Shown in pieces: positions 1 to 10,626 of a DNA stretch of 64,000 nucleotides; the first letter of the stretch is position 1; each line of letters begins with the position of its first letter. The stretch is taken from contig NC_081405.1 in the NCBI RefSeq assembly GCF_030272615.1, forward strand, positions 311,505,235 to 311,569,234, written 5' to 3'. Under the pieces are notes generated by a model. That model did not search any database. It was not told where the DNA came from and saw only the letters and a list, made by a program, of their open reading frames with translations. A program made the position numbers and the translations under genes. This DNA comes from Cryptomeria japonica (Eukaryota; Streptophyta; Pinopsida; Cupressales; Cupressaceae).

Positions 1-604
1 AACCCTAAACTTGTTAGGTTAAGCAATTCAAATGGTTTGATCCTGACCGTTGAATCATATTGCATTAAATGCAACAATCTTGAATCGATCTCAAGACATT
101 CTCCATCATCCATTATCCACCGTTTTCATGGTAGTTGATATCCCATCACGCATTATCACCGTTTGACAGACTTCGCACTTTCCCGAGGTGGATAGGAATA
201 GTCTTCTTCATGCAAGATCCTTCACACCCATAGAGCTTACGTGGCAACACGATCTGTCCTCCATCATACTGCTAACTCATCACATGAAGATTACCGATTG
301 AGTCACTTGAGTTGCTCCAACCGGAAACCCTGAAGTGGAAGCTACCTACCAACCGGTAACCATACAATGCTTCCATGTGCCAGTTCACATAACTACATGC
401 CGGTTCACCTTGAACAAATGTGCCGCTTCAGTTTGGCATATAAACCGTTTCATACATATGCCAGTTCCTCTCTCTTCACCTATCACATGTGCCGGTTCTC
501 ACCATGTCTCATATTGACATCAATGACAACATACAATATCATTATGTCTTCATGCTAGTTTATATAAGGGTCATGCCGGTTCACATAATGCCAACAAGGA
601 CCGT
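1..604. repeat. Unclassified non-coding DNA, LTR-like, with a dispersed TGCCGGTTCAC motif
   Basis: No coding region is convincing here; the two short overlapping ORFs are made of the repeat motif. The motif TGCCGGTTCAC or close variants (TGCCAGTTCAC, TGCCGGTTCTC) occurs near 379, 399, 459, 489 and 574, with a weaker form at 421. A TATA-like run lies at 561-567. The right edge abuts gypsy RT sequence abruptly near 605, so this is probably a breakpoint with another element's U3 region. No TSD was found to prove that. Confidence 0.3.
561..567 (+). promoter_or_regulatory. TATA-like box in LTR-like DNA
   Basis: The run TATATAAGGG follows a GC-poor stretch and resembles LTR promoters. There is no downstream gene it clearly serves, so the call rests on the motif alone. 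Confidence 0.25.
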
Positions 605-688
605 GGTATTTCTCTGAACCTGAAGAAGTTAGTTTTCTGTGTTACAGAGGGAAAGTTACTAGGATATATAGTTTCACAAGGTGGTATC
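605..688 (+). pseudogene. Ty3/gypsy reverse transcriptase fragment (thumb-proximal part)
   Basis: About 28 codons read through the conserved segment of gypsy RT that follows the active site, with LN.KK, an F..TEGKLLGYIVS-type motif and a terminal GGI. The catalytic YxDD region should lie upstream but is missing because unrelated DNA begins before 605. The frame is cut at 688 by the nested element and continues at 3,495, so this is the 5' piece of the same pseudogene. Confidence 0.8.
684..688. repeat. Target-site duplication GTATC (left copy)
   Basis: The five bases GTATC precede the TG terminus at 689 and recur at 3,490-3,494 just after the CA terminus at 3,489. They mark the insertion of the minus-strand gypsy derivative into the RT frame. 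Confidence 0.9.
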
Positions 689-811
689 TGTTGAACCTAA
701 AATTTGCTTTGGAAACAAATAGCCTTATGGGAAATTTAGTGTTGGGGTTCCAATTTGTGCTGGAGACACTAAATGACCTCCAGGATTAAGAAGCCGACTC
801 TTCTTTGGGTT
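689..811 (-). repeat. Truncated 3' LTR of the nested gypsy element
   Basis: It begins TGTTGAACCTAAA and aligns with the start of the 2,438-3,489 LTR through the shared TTCTTTGGGTT near 811. After that the two diverge completely, so about 930 bases of this LTR are missing. Confidence 0.8.
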
Positions 812-819
812 GTAAGTGA

Positions 820-2230
820 TGAACTCCTTCCCGGGATAGGCAAAACCGATGACTGGTGGCTCTGGGGGGCTGTTTATGGGCACTGATCTCATATTGCTGG
901 CGTCCTCCCCGGTCAAACGCCTTTTAGAGTGAATACTTTGAATCTGAGTGCATAATAGGAGTTCCATCTTTCAGAGCTACTAAATCATTTGTCAGTACTG
1001 TGTCGTCATCCTCCATCCATGAAAAAATTGCGTGATCAGGGGCGATCTCCATTTCTTGTTGTAATGACATTCCTTGCATATGAGCAATGAAAGTTGCATT
1101 ATCCATGCTCGGAGATGTGTACGCAGATTCATCCAACATCATACTCGAGCTACTTTGTTCCGTGACCTTTTGTTGCAAATTTCCCCTTGGGCGATTCCTT
1201 AGAGCATGAGCATTGTTGCATGGGAAACACCAAGAATTGGTGTCATCCGCCAAATTATTTTGACCTATAGTCAATTCTCTACCAATGTTTGGGTGGACGA
1301 CCTGCAATGGATTAGGGACGGGGACTATTTGGCCATTCGGCGGAAGAGATTTCTTAGCCCAATAATTAGGATGTTGGTAGGGAGGTCGGTTTCCTTGGAA
1401 ACTTTGTTGAAAAGGAGGCTTGGTAGGAGAGACCTGGGCCCTTTTTAGGTTGACAATTTCATTAGAGAAGGATCTCAAGAGATTTTTCATATCATTGACC
1501 TCAGCAGCTAGAGAGGCAGTTTGGGGAGTAGTTTGAGGAGTAGGGAATGAGTACATAGACTATGGAGCGGAAGTGCTCGGGGTGGTTTCCTCCATGACTT
1601 GGGTAGATATTTTCAAGAACATTGGCATTGTAGGGCGAGATGCGAGCTTTCCAGTGTTGATAAGGTTATTTTCAGCCTGAACCGCTATGTCAAATGCCCG
1701 CGGAAGAGTGTTACCTCCTAAGGATTGAATCATTATTGATATTTCAGAATTGAAAGCTTTTAGATAGAATACAAAAGCCATATCTGCTAGGGGCAGGCGG
1801 ACAACGGTATCCTTTGCCATGTTCACTGGAATCTCAGGTTGAAATCAATTAATGCCTCTATGGGAGCCCTTTTGATCATAATGAGCTGGTGCATTAGGGA
1901 TGATCTATCAGCTTTGTCTGAGAATCTCTGAAAGAAACGATCTCCCAACTAATCCCAGTCCCCTATAGTACTAGGGCCTAGAGATCTAAACCAGTCCAAA
2001 GCTTTCCCTTTGAAAGATGCTATGAGCAACCTCAAAGCTACATTCTGCTCGGTGATGCCATGTATAGTGTAGACAGTAGCCACATCTTGTAGATGCTCTC
2101 CAGGGGTTTTATGACATTCTCCTGTGAATTTGGGAACGACCTTTAGTGTCGCTGTCGGAATGGATCCCCAAACTATGGGTGGAACTAGGGGAATGAGGGG
2201 GCTACCATTGTCCCAAGTCATAAAAATTTC
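820..2230 (-). pseudogene. Ty3/gypsy gag remnant
   Basis: The capsid-type Retrotrans_gag signature is visible near 2,000-2,150: FTGE, an H..D...VY segment, a hydrophobic helix ending in L.ASFKGKALDWF, and a GDWD that begins the next helix. The frame continues brokenly through 1,560-1,826 (A.D.AVQAENNL) and 924-1,556, a Pro/Gln-rich linker with a short coiled segment. No CCHC knuckle was found, which may be degeneration or loss. At least three stops or shifts separate the pieces. The likely start is near 2,221 or slightly upstream in a Pro-rich leader. Confidence 0.75.
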
Positions 2231-2408
2231 GGGGAGGAACTTGTGCCATCAGAACGTGTATGATAGTGGGGAGGCCCTGTGGAGGCAAAACTGTGGCAGA
2301 ATGGATGGTCACCAATGGAGGAAAAAGAAGATGAGGGTGTAGGACCGTTTGACTCCTAGTGACAGGCCTATGACTCATAAACTAGCTGGGATGTGGTTTA
2401 AAATTATC

Positions 2409-2437
2409 TGTCCCACCGAGCGTGCCAAAAAAAGAAC
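2409..2437 (-). promoter_or_regulatory. Primer-binding-site position of the nested gypsy element
   Basis: Immediately inside the 5' LTR, read on the minus strand, lies GGCACGCTCGGTGGGACA after a short A/T run. This is where a tRNA primer site should be. I cannot name the tRNA with confidence. Confidence 0.4.
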
Positions 2438-3489
2438 TGTTGACCCTAAAATTTTCTTTGGAAACAAATAGCCTGATGAGAAATTCGATGTTGGGGGACC
2501 AATTTGCGCAAGAGACATTGAATGACCTCCGGGATTAAGAAGTCGACTCTTCTTTGGGTTTTGAGGAAAGGGGAAGGAAACAAATACCCTTTAAAAGTAA
2601 CACTAAAATACTTGGGTGATACGCTAGATCATTAAGAGACAATGAACCAACAGAAATTAAGAAACTTATATAACTTCTATAAGTCCATTCAACAATCTAC
2701 AAGTCTGGATCAAAAACATAATCAAAAGCTACAACCAGATTTACTTGAAAACATAAGGAAACATTCATCACGCATTCACCAGATAATAAGTATGGAAACA
2801 TAGTTTAATTAGTGAAGTCTTGGATAGAAATATTCCCAAAGTTATTAGAATTTCAACATAATAGCATAGAAAACACCATTAATAGCATACTGAAAGAGGC
2901 ATCATAAAGGCCGTGGGCACAATTTGGATAACCTTCTTCTAGAAAAACCAAAATAGTTTTAAAGGATAGAAATAAAAACTCCAACTTAGCAAACTGGATT
3001 GTCCTTTTTAAAAAAAAAGTTCTGAACCCCCCTACACAAGGGAAAAAAATAGTATTTAAAGAGGCCTCCGCTTTTGAAAACAGCTCCCCAAAATGCCAAA
3101 TTGGCATAACCCCTTCTGAACAGAAAACATGTCATGTCGCTACAAAAGTCACACCCAACAAAATGACCCCTGAAATTCCACTTTTCACCCGTAATAGTCT
3201 GCAAGCTACTATGACCTGAAAAGATTCTACTAACCGCGAACGGGCTGTAGAAAAAGACATAAATGCAAGAAACCGCTCGCATACTGCGTTAATGACTGGG
3301 CCCGCCAAAAATAGTCAGCATGCACTGCCATTTGTCACCCTTGCGCTGCTTCAAAAACTGGATGCCAAAGACAAACCGAGGGAGCTATGCTCTGCCACCA
3401 AGTGTCCTACGTGCTCTACGCTACTGGCTAAAAAGCAAAAACAATCAGGCCCACCGAAAACCTAAATTGGGGGAAAAATAAAGTGAACA
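2438..3489 (-). repeat. 5' LTR of the nested gypsy element
   Basis: About 1,052 bases with TG...CA ends, bounded on the right by the GTATC duplication. Its first 120 bases recur at 689-811. Two minus-strand ORFs inside it (2,853-3,282) are incidental and carry no domain. Confidence 0.8.
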
Positions 3490-3494
3490 GTATC
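3490..3494. repeat. Target-site duplication GTATC (right copy)
   Basis: Perfect partner of 684-688. Removing one copy with the insert leaves the RT reading frame continuous. Confidence 0.9.
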
Positions 3495-5412
3495 AAGATA
3501 GATCCTGATCGGATAAAAGCCATTTAGTGGTTAAGTCTGCCATCAGACAGAAGTGGTGTCAAGTCATTCTCTGGGCAAGTGAGTTTCCTCAGGAGGTTCA
3601 TGCCAAAATTTGATGAAATTACTAAACACTTTTTAGGGATGATGAGTGAGAAGTAGATTTTCAAGTGGAAGGAAGAAACAAAAAAATCTTTTGAAGAGGT
3701 AAAAGAAGCAATTGCTCATGTTTCGACATGAATAAATCCTGATTTCAAGAAAGATTCTATCATGTATTGCTATGCTTCTGAACATACAATGTCTGGTATT
3801 CTTCTGCAAAAGAATGAACTGAATGAAGAGGCTCCTATTGCATTCATGAGTATCCCGCTCAAAAAGTATGAACTGAATTACTCATTGGTAGAAAATAGGC
3901 CTTTGCGGTTGTTAAAGCTGTGAAGCAGTTCAGATATTATGTTCTGTATTCCCATTCAATTGTCTTTGTACCAAATCCTACTATGAAAAGCATCTTGACT
4001 CAGCAAGAGGTAGGGATGAATAATAGAGTGACTTGGATTTCAAAGGTTCACGAGTTTGATCTGGATATCTGACCAACCAAATTAGTTCACGGGCAAGGAT
4101 TATGTTATTTGATTGCTGAAAACAAGGAAGAGGAAGACAAATTCCCACTAACCTTATTTGTTAGTTTGTAGGATGAATGGTTCACTGATGTGGCTCATTG
4201 CTTGACTTATGGAGAATGCCCTGAGCATTTAACTGCCAAAGAAAAGAGATTTGATATTGAAGGCTGCTAAATATGTGATTATTGATGATATCCTATATAA
4301 GAAAGGTTTGGATGGGTTGTTCTTAAGGTGTGTTGACAAAGAGAAGCATGAGAAACTTTTACAAGTTTTTCATAATGAAGCATGTAGAGGAAACTATTCA
4401 TCCACTGTAACAACATTCAAAATTATTAGGAGTTGTTACTACTAGCCCAGAATGTTTAAGGATGCTTATAAATGGGTTGCACACTACGAGAAATGCAAAT
4501 TATTCTTAGGAAGGCCTTAGTTAGCCGCTTTTCCATTAAGACCGGTAATCATAGATGAACCCTTCAATCAATGGGGATAAGATTTTGTAGGTCCATTGAA
4601 CCCTCCATCAATTTTTGGTCATACCCATATCCTCACAGCTATGAATTATTTTACGAAGTGGGTAGAAGTAGTCCCTATTAGGAAGACCACTTCAGAAATT
4701 GTTTGTACTTTCTTGAAAGAAAATATCATGATTGGGTTTGGTGTACCTCAGAAAATTGTGACCGATAATGCCCCAAATTTCTCTTCCGAAGAACTCAACT
4801 TTTTTTGTTATGATCATGGCATTTTCTTATCTCATTCTTCAGATTACTATCTGCAAGAAAATGGCTAGGCTGAATCCAACAATAAGAATCTGATTTCTAT
4901 AATGCAAAAGTTGGTCACTGAGAATGCAAAGGATTGGCATAGAAGGTTATATGAGTCATTATGGGTAGACAAGGCCATAGGTATGACACCATTTGAATTA
5001 GTATATGGAGTTGAAGCTCAATTGTCCTAACCTCTGGATTTATCATCCGCTAGGTTGCATAAAGTAATAGAAGATGATTTCTTTCAAAGTGCCATGGAAA
5101 AGAGAATTATGTACCTTACAAAAATTGAAGAGGAGAGATAGGAATCAGTAGATCACATCACTTCTCATCAAGCAAGGGTTAGGAATGTTTTTGACCGCAG
5201 AGCCAGACCATGATAGTTCATGCTAGGAGATCAAGTTTTACTATGGGACAAACGTAGAGAACTGAAAGGAGCTCATAAGAAATTTGATTCTCTGTGGAAA
5301 GGACCATTCACTATCATGTAGGTATTAGTTCCTAACTCCTTCAAACTTGAATATCCTGATGGAGTTTCCCTGCCCCTATCTTATAATGGGCAGGATTTAA
5401 AGTTGTATTAGT
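3490..5412 (+). pseudogene. Ty3/gypsy pol remnant: RT end, RNase H, integrase
   Basis: The frame resumes with the IDPDR.KAI segment of RT and passes an LRRF.P motif. RNase H follows near 3,745-3,900 (YASE...GILLQ). Integrase follows with a damaged HHCC zinc finger (about 4,340-4,530). The catalytic core is next: DFVGP near 4,579, TDNAPNF near 4,762 and the AES glutamate after ENG near 4,870. The domain ends at about 5,410 with a GQDLKLY-like terminus. At least eight in-frame stops are present, many of them TAG where the family has Gln. No chromodomain is evident. Confidence 0.85.
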
Positions 5413-5531
5413 TGTAAGCATATCTTTTTCCGCTCTGTACATAATGTTTTTAATGTGTTGTTTGTTTTTCTTGGTGAGTGTTTATTGCATTTAGACCTTT
5501 GTCCTTTCTCGATTGCATGCAAAACCAAAGA

Positions 5532-5536
5532 CTCTA
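5532..5536. repeat. Target-site duplication CTCTA (left)
   Basis: CTCTA immediately precedes the TG terminus at 5,537 and is repeated at 9,646-9,650. Confidence 0.9.
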
Positions 5537-6267
5537 TGTTATGGGACTTTTTCCCGTGGAATGGAGTTATAATAAATAATATTAAATAAATATAATTATG
5601 GACATAATAATAGTTATGAAGGGTTATGACTTTTGTTAGCACCCTTGAGACATTATTTAAAACCTATGAATCAATAAAGAAGGACACAGTGGGAGAATAT
5701 AGTAGAGGATAAAGGAAATTGAAAAAAGAAAAAGAGAGAGGATAGTTAAGGTCTAGTGGCTGGGCATTGGGCATTGGAGAAGGGGCATACAATGTGTGTC
5801 CAACTCAGGGTACAACGTACACTTGAGAGTGTCCTGGCCAAGGCTGTGTTTATTTCATGCTGTGAAGGAATGTGAGGTTCTATGTAAGAATCATGTTTAT
5901 TTCATGCCATGAAGGCATGTGGGGTTCTGTGTAAGAACTGTGTCCTCCTGGAGTGCTCCCTTTCCTGGAAACCCTATACCTAAGGAAAGCAGCCTCTCCG
6001 TGATTTACAGATATGTATTATTCAATTTCATCTAGTCATTGCCCTAATGTTTCACCATTGCAAATCATTATCTCAATGTTTTATATATTCTGAGTAATTA
6101 GTTTATCATTACTTGAATAAATTACTTTGATACTTTATTAAAATACTATGTAAACACTTAATAATAAATAGTGAATTTAACACCTTAATATTAAATTATC
6201 TATCTTAGGTAAAAGGTTAATCCACCATTGATATTTAATAAATCATAAAGGAAAAAGTACCATTACA
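5537..6267 (+). repeat. 5' LTR of the non-coding LTR element
   Basis: 731 bases from TGTTATGGG to CATTACA, closely matching 8,944-9,645. It is longer than its partner mainly because of a 47-bp tandem duplication at about 5,847-5,940 (TGTTTATTTCATGC repeated). Confidence 0.9.
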
Positions 6268-8943
6268 TTTTAGAGAGAAATCATAATTTAAATTAGCGAA
6301 ACTTTGTTAGCATGGTAAATTGATGAATTAAATATTTTCAATTAATATTTCAAAAAAAATTAATTATGTTACTATAATTTTACCACCTTTGAAAAAAAAA
6401 AATTACCCAATTTGTATGTGGTAATATATAATAGAATTCCATCATGATCCAAAGACAATTACTTACCATTTAGTTAGGTAGAGAAAAAAAAATTGACGAA
6501 TTCATTTCACTTGACAAACATTATGAATACCTTAGACAAGATGAAATGGGTATAAAGTACTTTCTCATAAACATGTCAGTAAATTTACTTGTTTGTGAAT
6601 GAGAATATCACTAAGTATTTTTATCCTGACAAATGAAATTTAAATAAATAATAATATTAATAATAATAACAATTTACTCCATATTTATGGCAGCAAGAAT
6701 GCTATGGTTTCACTTATAACAGTAAATTGATATCAATATTCATTTGCTGCTGTAGACAAATTCCCAAAAAGATATTAAAAGAACAATATAAGATGGAAAT
6801 ATGTTGAAAACAAATGTCAACTCCCACATTTTTCTTTTTAAAGATTAAATCTATAACCCTATTGGTATGGTAAGTTGGATTGGTTCGAGTGATAAAATTT
6901 ACTTCGTGTTTTAACTGAAAATTCACCTCAAGCCATAGAAAAATAAAATAAAATTCTTTCTATTGAATTTGTTTCTAGTCTTTTTCATAAAATCATTTTG
7001 TGTATATTTGCAATCATATGTGAAACATTTGAAATTATAACATAGTAGTAATCTACCCTTTATAATGACGGAAGATTTTGAACCATTTAAGGTTCTTTGT
7101 TCTGAAATTCATTTGAATTGATAGTGATTTCAGGTTGATCCTTACTTTGCAAAGTATCTACATTACATTATAAATAAAATTTTACCGAGTCCAATTAGAA
7201 CCCTACTTGTGACATAAAATATTTCCTTTTGATTGTATAATTTTTACTTCGAAGAAAAATATTTTCAAATGATTTAAATCACTATGAAAATCAAACTTTT
7301 ACTAGGGTAAAGCAGAGTAAAATTAGAAAAATGAATGAAGCAATATAAATTAGACTAGTGCATTGATGCATATTTAGAAAAACACAGTAAAAGGAAGGAA
7401 AATTAATTTAGATGGGATACTAATTAGAAATAAAACAAAAAATTGACAAAAATAGATCATTTTATGAAATAGTTTAACACAACAGCAACAACATTTTTTT
7501 AAAACTAAGGCAATTTCACATGCAACAATTATTTGCTCCTAAGCTTCAACAACATATGACAAAGATCTTTATTGTGAATAGTCAATCTAGAAAATGAAAT
7601 CTATTGAAGTTTTAAATGATTTTCTTTAAGATATATTAAAATTCTCTACATATCATATTTACTCTCTTTTCTATTATATTTGGCTCCCAATATTCTACTG
7701 CCTATATCTTACTAAGTGGTCTACATGTCAATGCTTGCTTATATAAAATATAACTAATGTCAATGAAGCTATAAGTTACATTGTGGGCCCATAACTCATA
7801 GGTCCTAGTATCACTTTTCTCCTAAAATTAGTTAAATGTTATGCTAGATTCAGAACTACAATGTAATTTTTACAAGGGGGAGAAACCACCTCTAAAATAA
7901 TATATGTGGGATAGATTTATCAAATATATTTAGAATTTCATTTAATGATATTCATTTTGAAGATTTTATGGTAGCAACAATATAGAAAGATGCAATGAAG
8001 CCCTTGACTTACCTTCAAAACTTAGAATTCATCACAAAGCTAATAATATTGTGGTATTGTAATGATACAACTAAATTTACAAACATTGTGAAAGAAATGG
8101 TAAACCCAACAAATAAACATTACATGGTCCTTTGGGATCATAGAAATTACTGGGAATCACTAGTTTTCTTGTGCCTCTATAATTTTTATTATGATTTTTT
8201 TATAAAATAATATTCTATAGCCATCATTAGATCTCAATGATCTTGTTAAGTCTCGTCTTATATCATTTTTATAGAGAAATCATCAACTTTTTAATTAAAC
8301 CAACCTTCACCCTTGTATAATAAATTAATGGTTACACCTAATGTTTCCCTATGAAGTGCTCAATACATGTTAATAATTTTATATTATTTAGTTATTGTTA
8401 AAATGCTTGACAAGATTACCATGGTTTATTTTACTACATAATTTGTTAGTGGACTTGATCAACCCAATAATATAAAATTTATTGTATATAAAAGACAATT
8501 GTGTATTTGTTTTGCAAAGAAGATATTCATGTAGTCCGGAATGCATGAATACCATCTTAGAATGTATTTTGAGTATATAATTATACTTTTATAATTTACG
8601 AGTGACTATATAGGAGTAATTGTTGTATGATAATACTTTTATAAAGAGAAAAACAGTTAAAAGATTAAATAAACTGATAAACTTAAAAAGATAGGAGATT
8701 AAAACATATATTTATGATATGTTTTTATGAATATATTATCATTAGAAAAATGATTATGGAACTGGTGAAATTTGTCAAATTAAAAGATGACAAGAATATA
8801 GATGAATTAAAATTAAAATGGAAATACAATTAAGTATGCACACATTCAATGTCAGCAATTGATTTATTGATCATAATTTTTGAGTTGTGATGCAGATACA
8901 TCTCTTGCTACTGAGAACAACAACTAAATTACAGGGGGAGAAA
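6268..8943. other. Non-coding interior of the LTR element
   Basis: Strongly AT-rich with scattered short ORFs on both strands. None has a recognisable domain, zinc knuckle or catalytic motif. I see no promoter or structured RNA that I can support. Confidence 0.6.
8931..8943 (+). promoter_or_regulatory. Polypurine tract
   Basis: ACAGGGGGAGAAA directly abuts the TG of the 3' LTR at 8,944, the expected plus-strand priming site for reverse transcription. Confidence 0.85.
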
Positions 8944-9645
8944 TGTTATGCGACTTTTTCCTATGGAATGGAGTTATAATAAATAATATTAAATAAATAT
9001 AATTATGGACATAATAATAGTTATGAAGGGTTATGAATTTTTTACCACCCTTGAGACATTATTTAAAACCTATGAATCAATAAAGAAGGACACAGAGGGA
9101 TAAAATAGTAGAGAAAAAAGGAAATTGAAAAAAGCAAAAGAGAGAGGATAGTTAAGGTCTGGTGGTTGGGAATTGGGCATTGGAGAAGGGGCATACAAAG
9201 TGTGTCCAACTCGGGGTACAACATACACCTGAGAGTGTCCTGGCCAAGGCAGTGTTTATATCATGCTGTGAAGGCATGTGGGGTTTTGTGTAAGAACCAT
9301 GTCCTCCTGGAGTGCTCCCTTGCCTAGAAACCCTATACCTATAACTAATCCTCTACGTGCAGGAAAGAAGCCTCTCCGTGATTTATAGATATGTATTAAT
9401 CATTTTTATATAGTCATTGCTCTAATGTTTCACCATTGCAAATCATTATCTCAATGTTTTATATATTCTAAGTACTTAGTTTATCATTACTTGAATAAAT
9501 TACTTTGATACTTTATTTAAATAATGTGTAAACACTTAATAATAAATAGTGAATTTAACACCTTAATATTAAATTATCTATCTTAGTTAAAAGGTTAATC
9601 CACTACTGATACTTAATAAATCATAAGGGAAAAAGTACCATTACA
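8944..9645 (+). repeat. 3' LTR of the non-coding LTR element
   Basis: 702 bases from TGTTATGCG to CATTACA. It lacks the 47-bp duplication of the 5' LTR but has a short extra segment near 9,340-9,365. The closeness of the two LTRs implies a much younger insertion than the host gypsy element. Confidence 0.9.
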
Positions 9646-9650
9646 CTCTA
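9646..9650. repeat. Target-site duplication CTCTA (right)
   Basis: Perfect copy of 5,532-5,536. Host gypsy sequence resumes directly after it. Confidence 0.9.
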
Positions 9651-10626
9651 AGTTCCTTTCCTGGTCCTTTTCAGTCCTCGTCCCCAGTTAGAGCTGATAT
9701 TACCTCATTATTTATTTTGAACCAAATAATGTGCATTTAATCTTGTTTCCCTCTTTCGGTTTATTTCATCTTTAATCATGTGCCTTTTGTTCCTTCTGTT
9801 TCACCTTTTTTATCCCATTGAACCTACCAGTTGAACTTGCGAGTTGGTTCTAGGTTCAAGGTTCAACCGATCCTCTTGCGCTAGTCACATCTTTGTAATG
9901 TTATTTAATGAGCAAGTGTGAATGTGTTAAGTTAGTCTTGAACTTGAAATTTGAACCATTTGCAAATCGGTTAAAGGTTAAAGGTTCAAGGTCTTCCTTT
10001 ACATTTGTTAAGGGTCTTTGCTCATTCCAGGCATTGTGTTGAGTTGCAAGTTGAGAGTTCTTTTGTTTTTCCTTGAATTGAACTTGAACCATTGAACTCC
10101 TTGTGAGTTGGTTTAGAGTTCAAAATTTCATTCCAAGTTTGGCCCCGAGGACATTAATAACACTAAAGGTGGCACAATGAAAGGAATATTCTCGGCATCC
10201 TATAATTTAAAATTTTACATTTGGAAAGAAATCATGAAAACATAAACCATTTGTGTGGAGTTGATGTGTAATTAAGAAATTTGTCCGGTTCCTATCAAAT
10301 CATTGGTTATCTCACACATTCAAATGGATCAATAAGAGGCGTGTGTAGATGATACTCAACTATTTTCCATTTCTTAACATGTGAATTCTTAAAATTGTTA
10401 AAAGTAGTAGCTGCTATTGTTGAAGGAGCCAAATACACCGAAGGTAATTTCAACCCCATTCTTTTGAGGGTTTCACAAATTTCATGGTGGTAATAGGTGA
10501 GGTTTGATAATTTCCCTCTGCTGTGTTATTAGCTCAGAAGGTCAGTCAATGTAGGAGAAATATTTTTTTTTGGAATAGAATTATGTCTTATTTAGGAATT
10601 GTTTCATAAATGTAAAAGTGGCCACA
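9651..10626. other. Non-coding spacer of the gypsy element with GTTCAA-type repeats
   Basis: Between the integrase region and the extra ORF. Short related segments built on TTGAACTTG, AGTTGGTT and GGTTCAAGG recur between about 9,830 and 10,120. The single minus-strand ORF here (9,901-10,092) consists of these repeats and has no domain. Nothing else is recognisable. Confidence 0.4.

Larger units (their letters stand above)
689..3489 (-). mobile_element. Nested, internally deleted Ty3/gypsy element retaining gag
   Basis: The ends are TGTTGAAC and GTGAACA, flanked by a perfect 5-bp duplication. The first 120 bases (689-811) match 2,438-2,560, giving a full LTR on the right and a truncated one on the left. 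The gag remnant reads on the minus strand, so the right LTR is the 5' LTR. No protease, RT, RNase H or integrase is present. One deletion apparently removed pol together with most of the 3' LTR. The copy is non-autonomous and carries several stops in gag. Confidence 0.85.
5537..9645 (+). mobile_element. Complete non-autonomous LTR retrotransposon (LARD-type), non-coding
   Basis: Two direct repeats of about 0.7 kb with TG...CA ends lie at 5,537-6,267 and 8,944-9,645, flanked by a perfect CTCTA duplication (5,532-5,536 and 9,646-9,650). A polypurine tract precedes the right LTR, giving + orientation. The 2.7-kb interior is AT-rich, and its few ORFs (the longest about 71 codons) show no gag or pol motif. 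This matches the definition of a large retrotransposon derivative. It sits about 120 bases after the integrase end of the host gypsy element. No initiator-Met-type primer site follows the 5' LTR. Confidence 0.9.

Noticed and set aside
1-10. AACCCTAAAC resembling plant telomere repeat
   Set aside because: A single copy only; no array.
2853-3282. Two minus-strand ORFs of 84 and 98 codons
   Set aside because: They lie wholly inside the LTR 2,438-3,489 and have no motif or codon structure.
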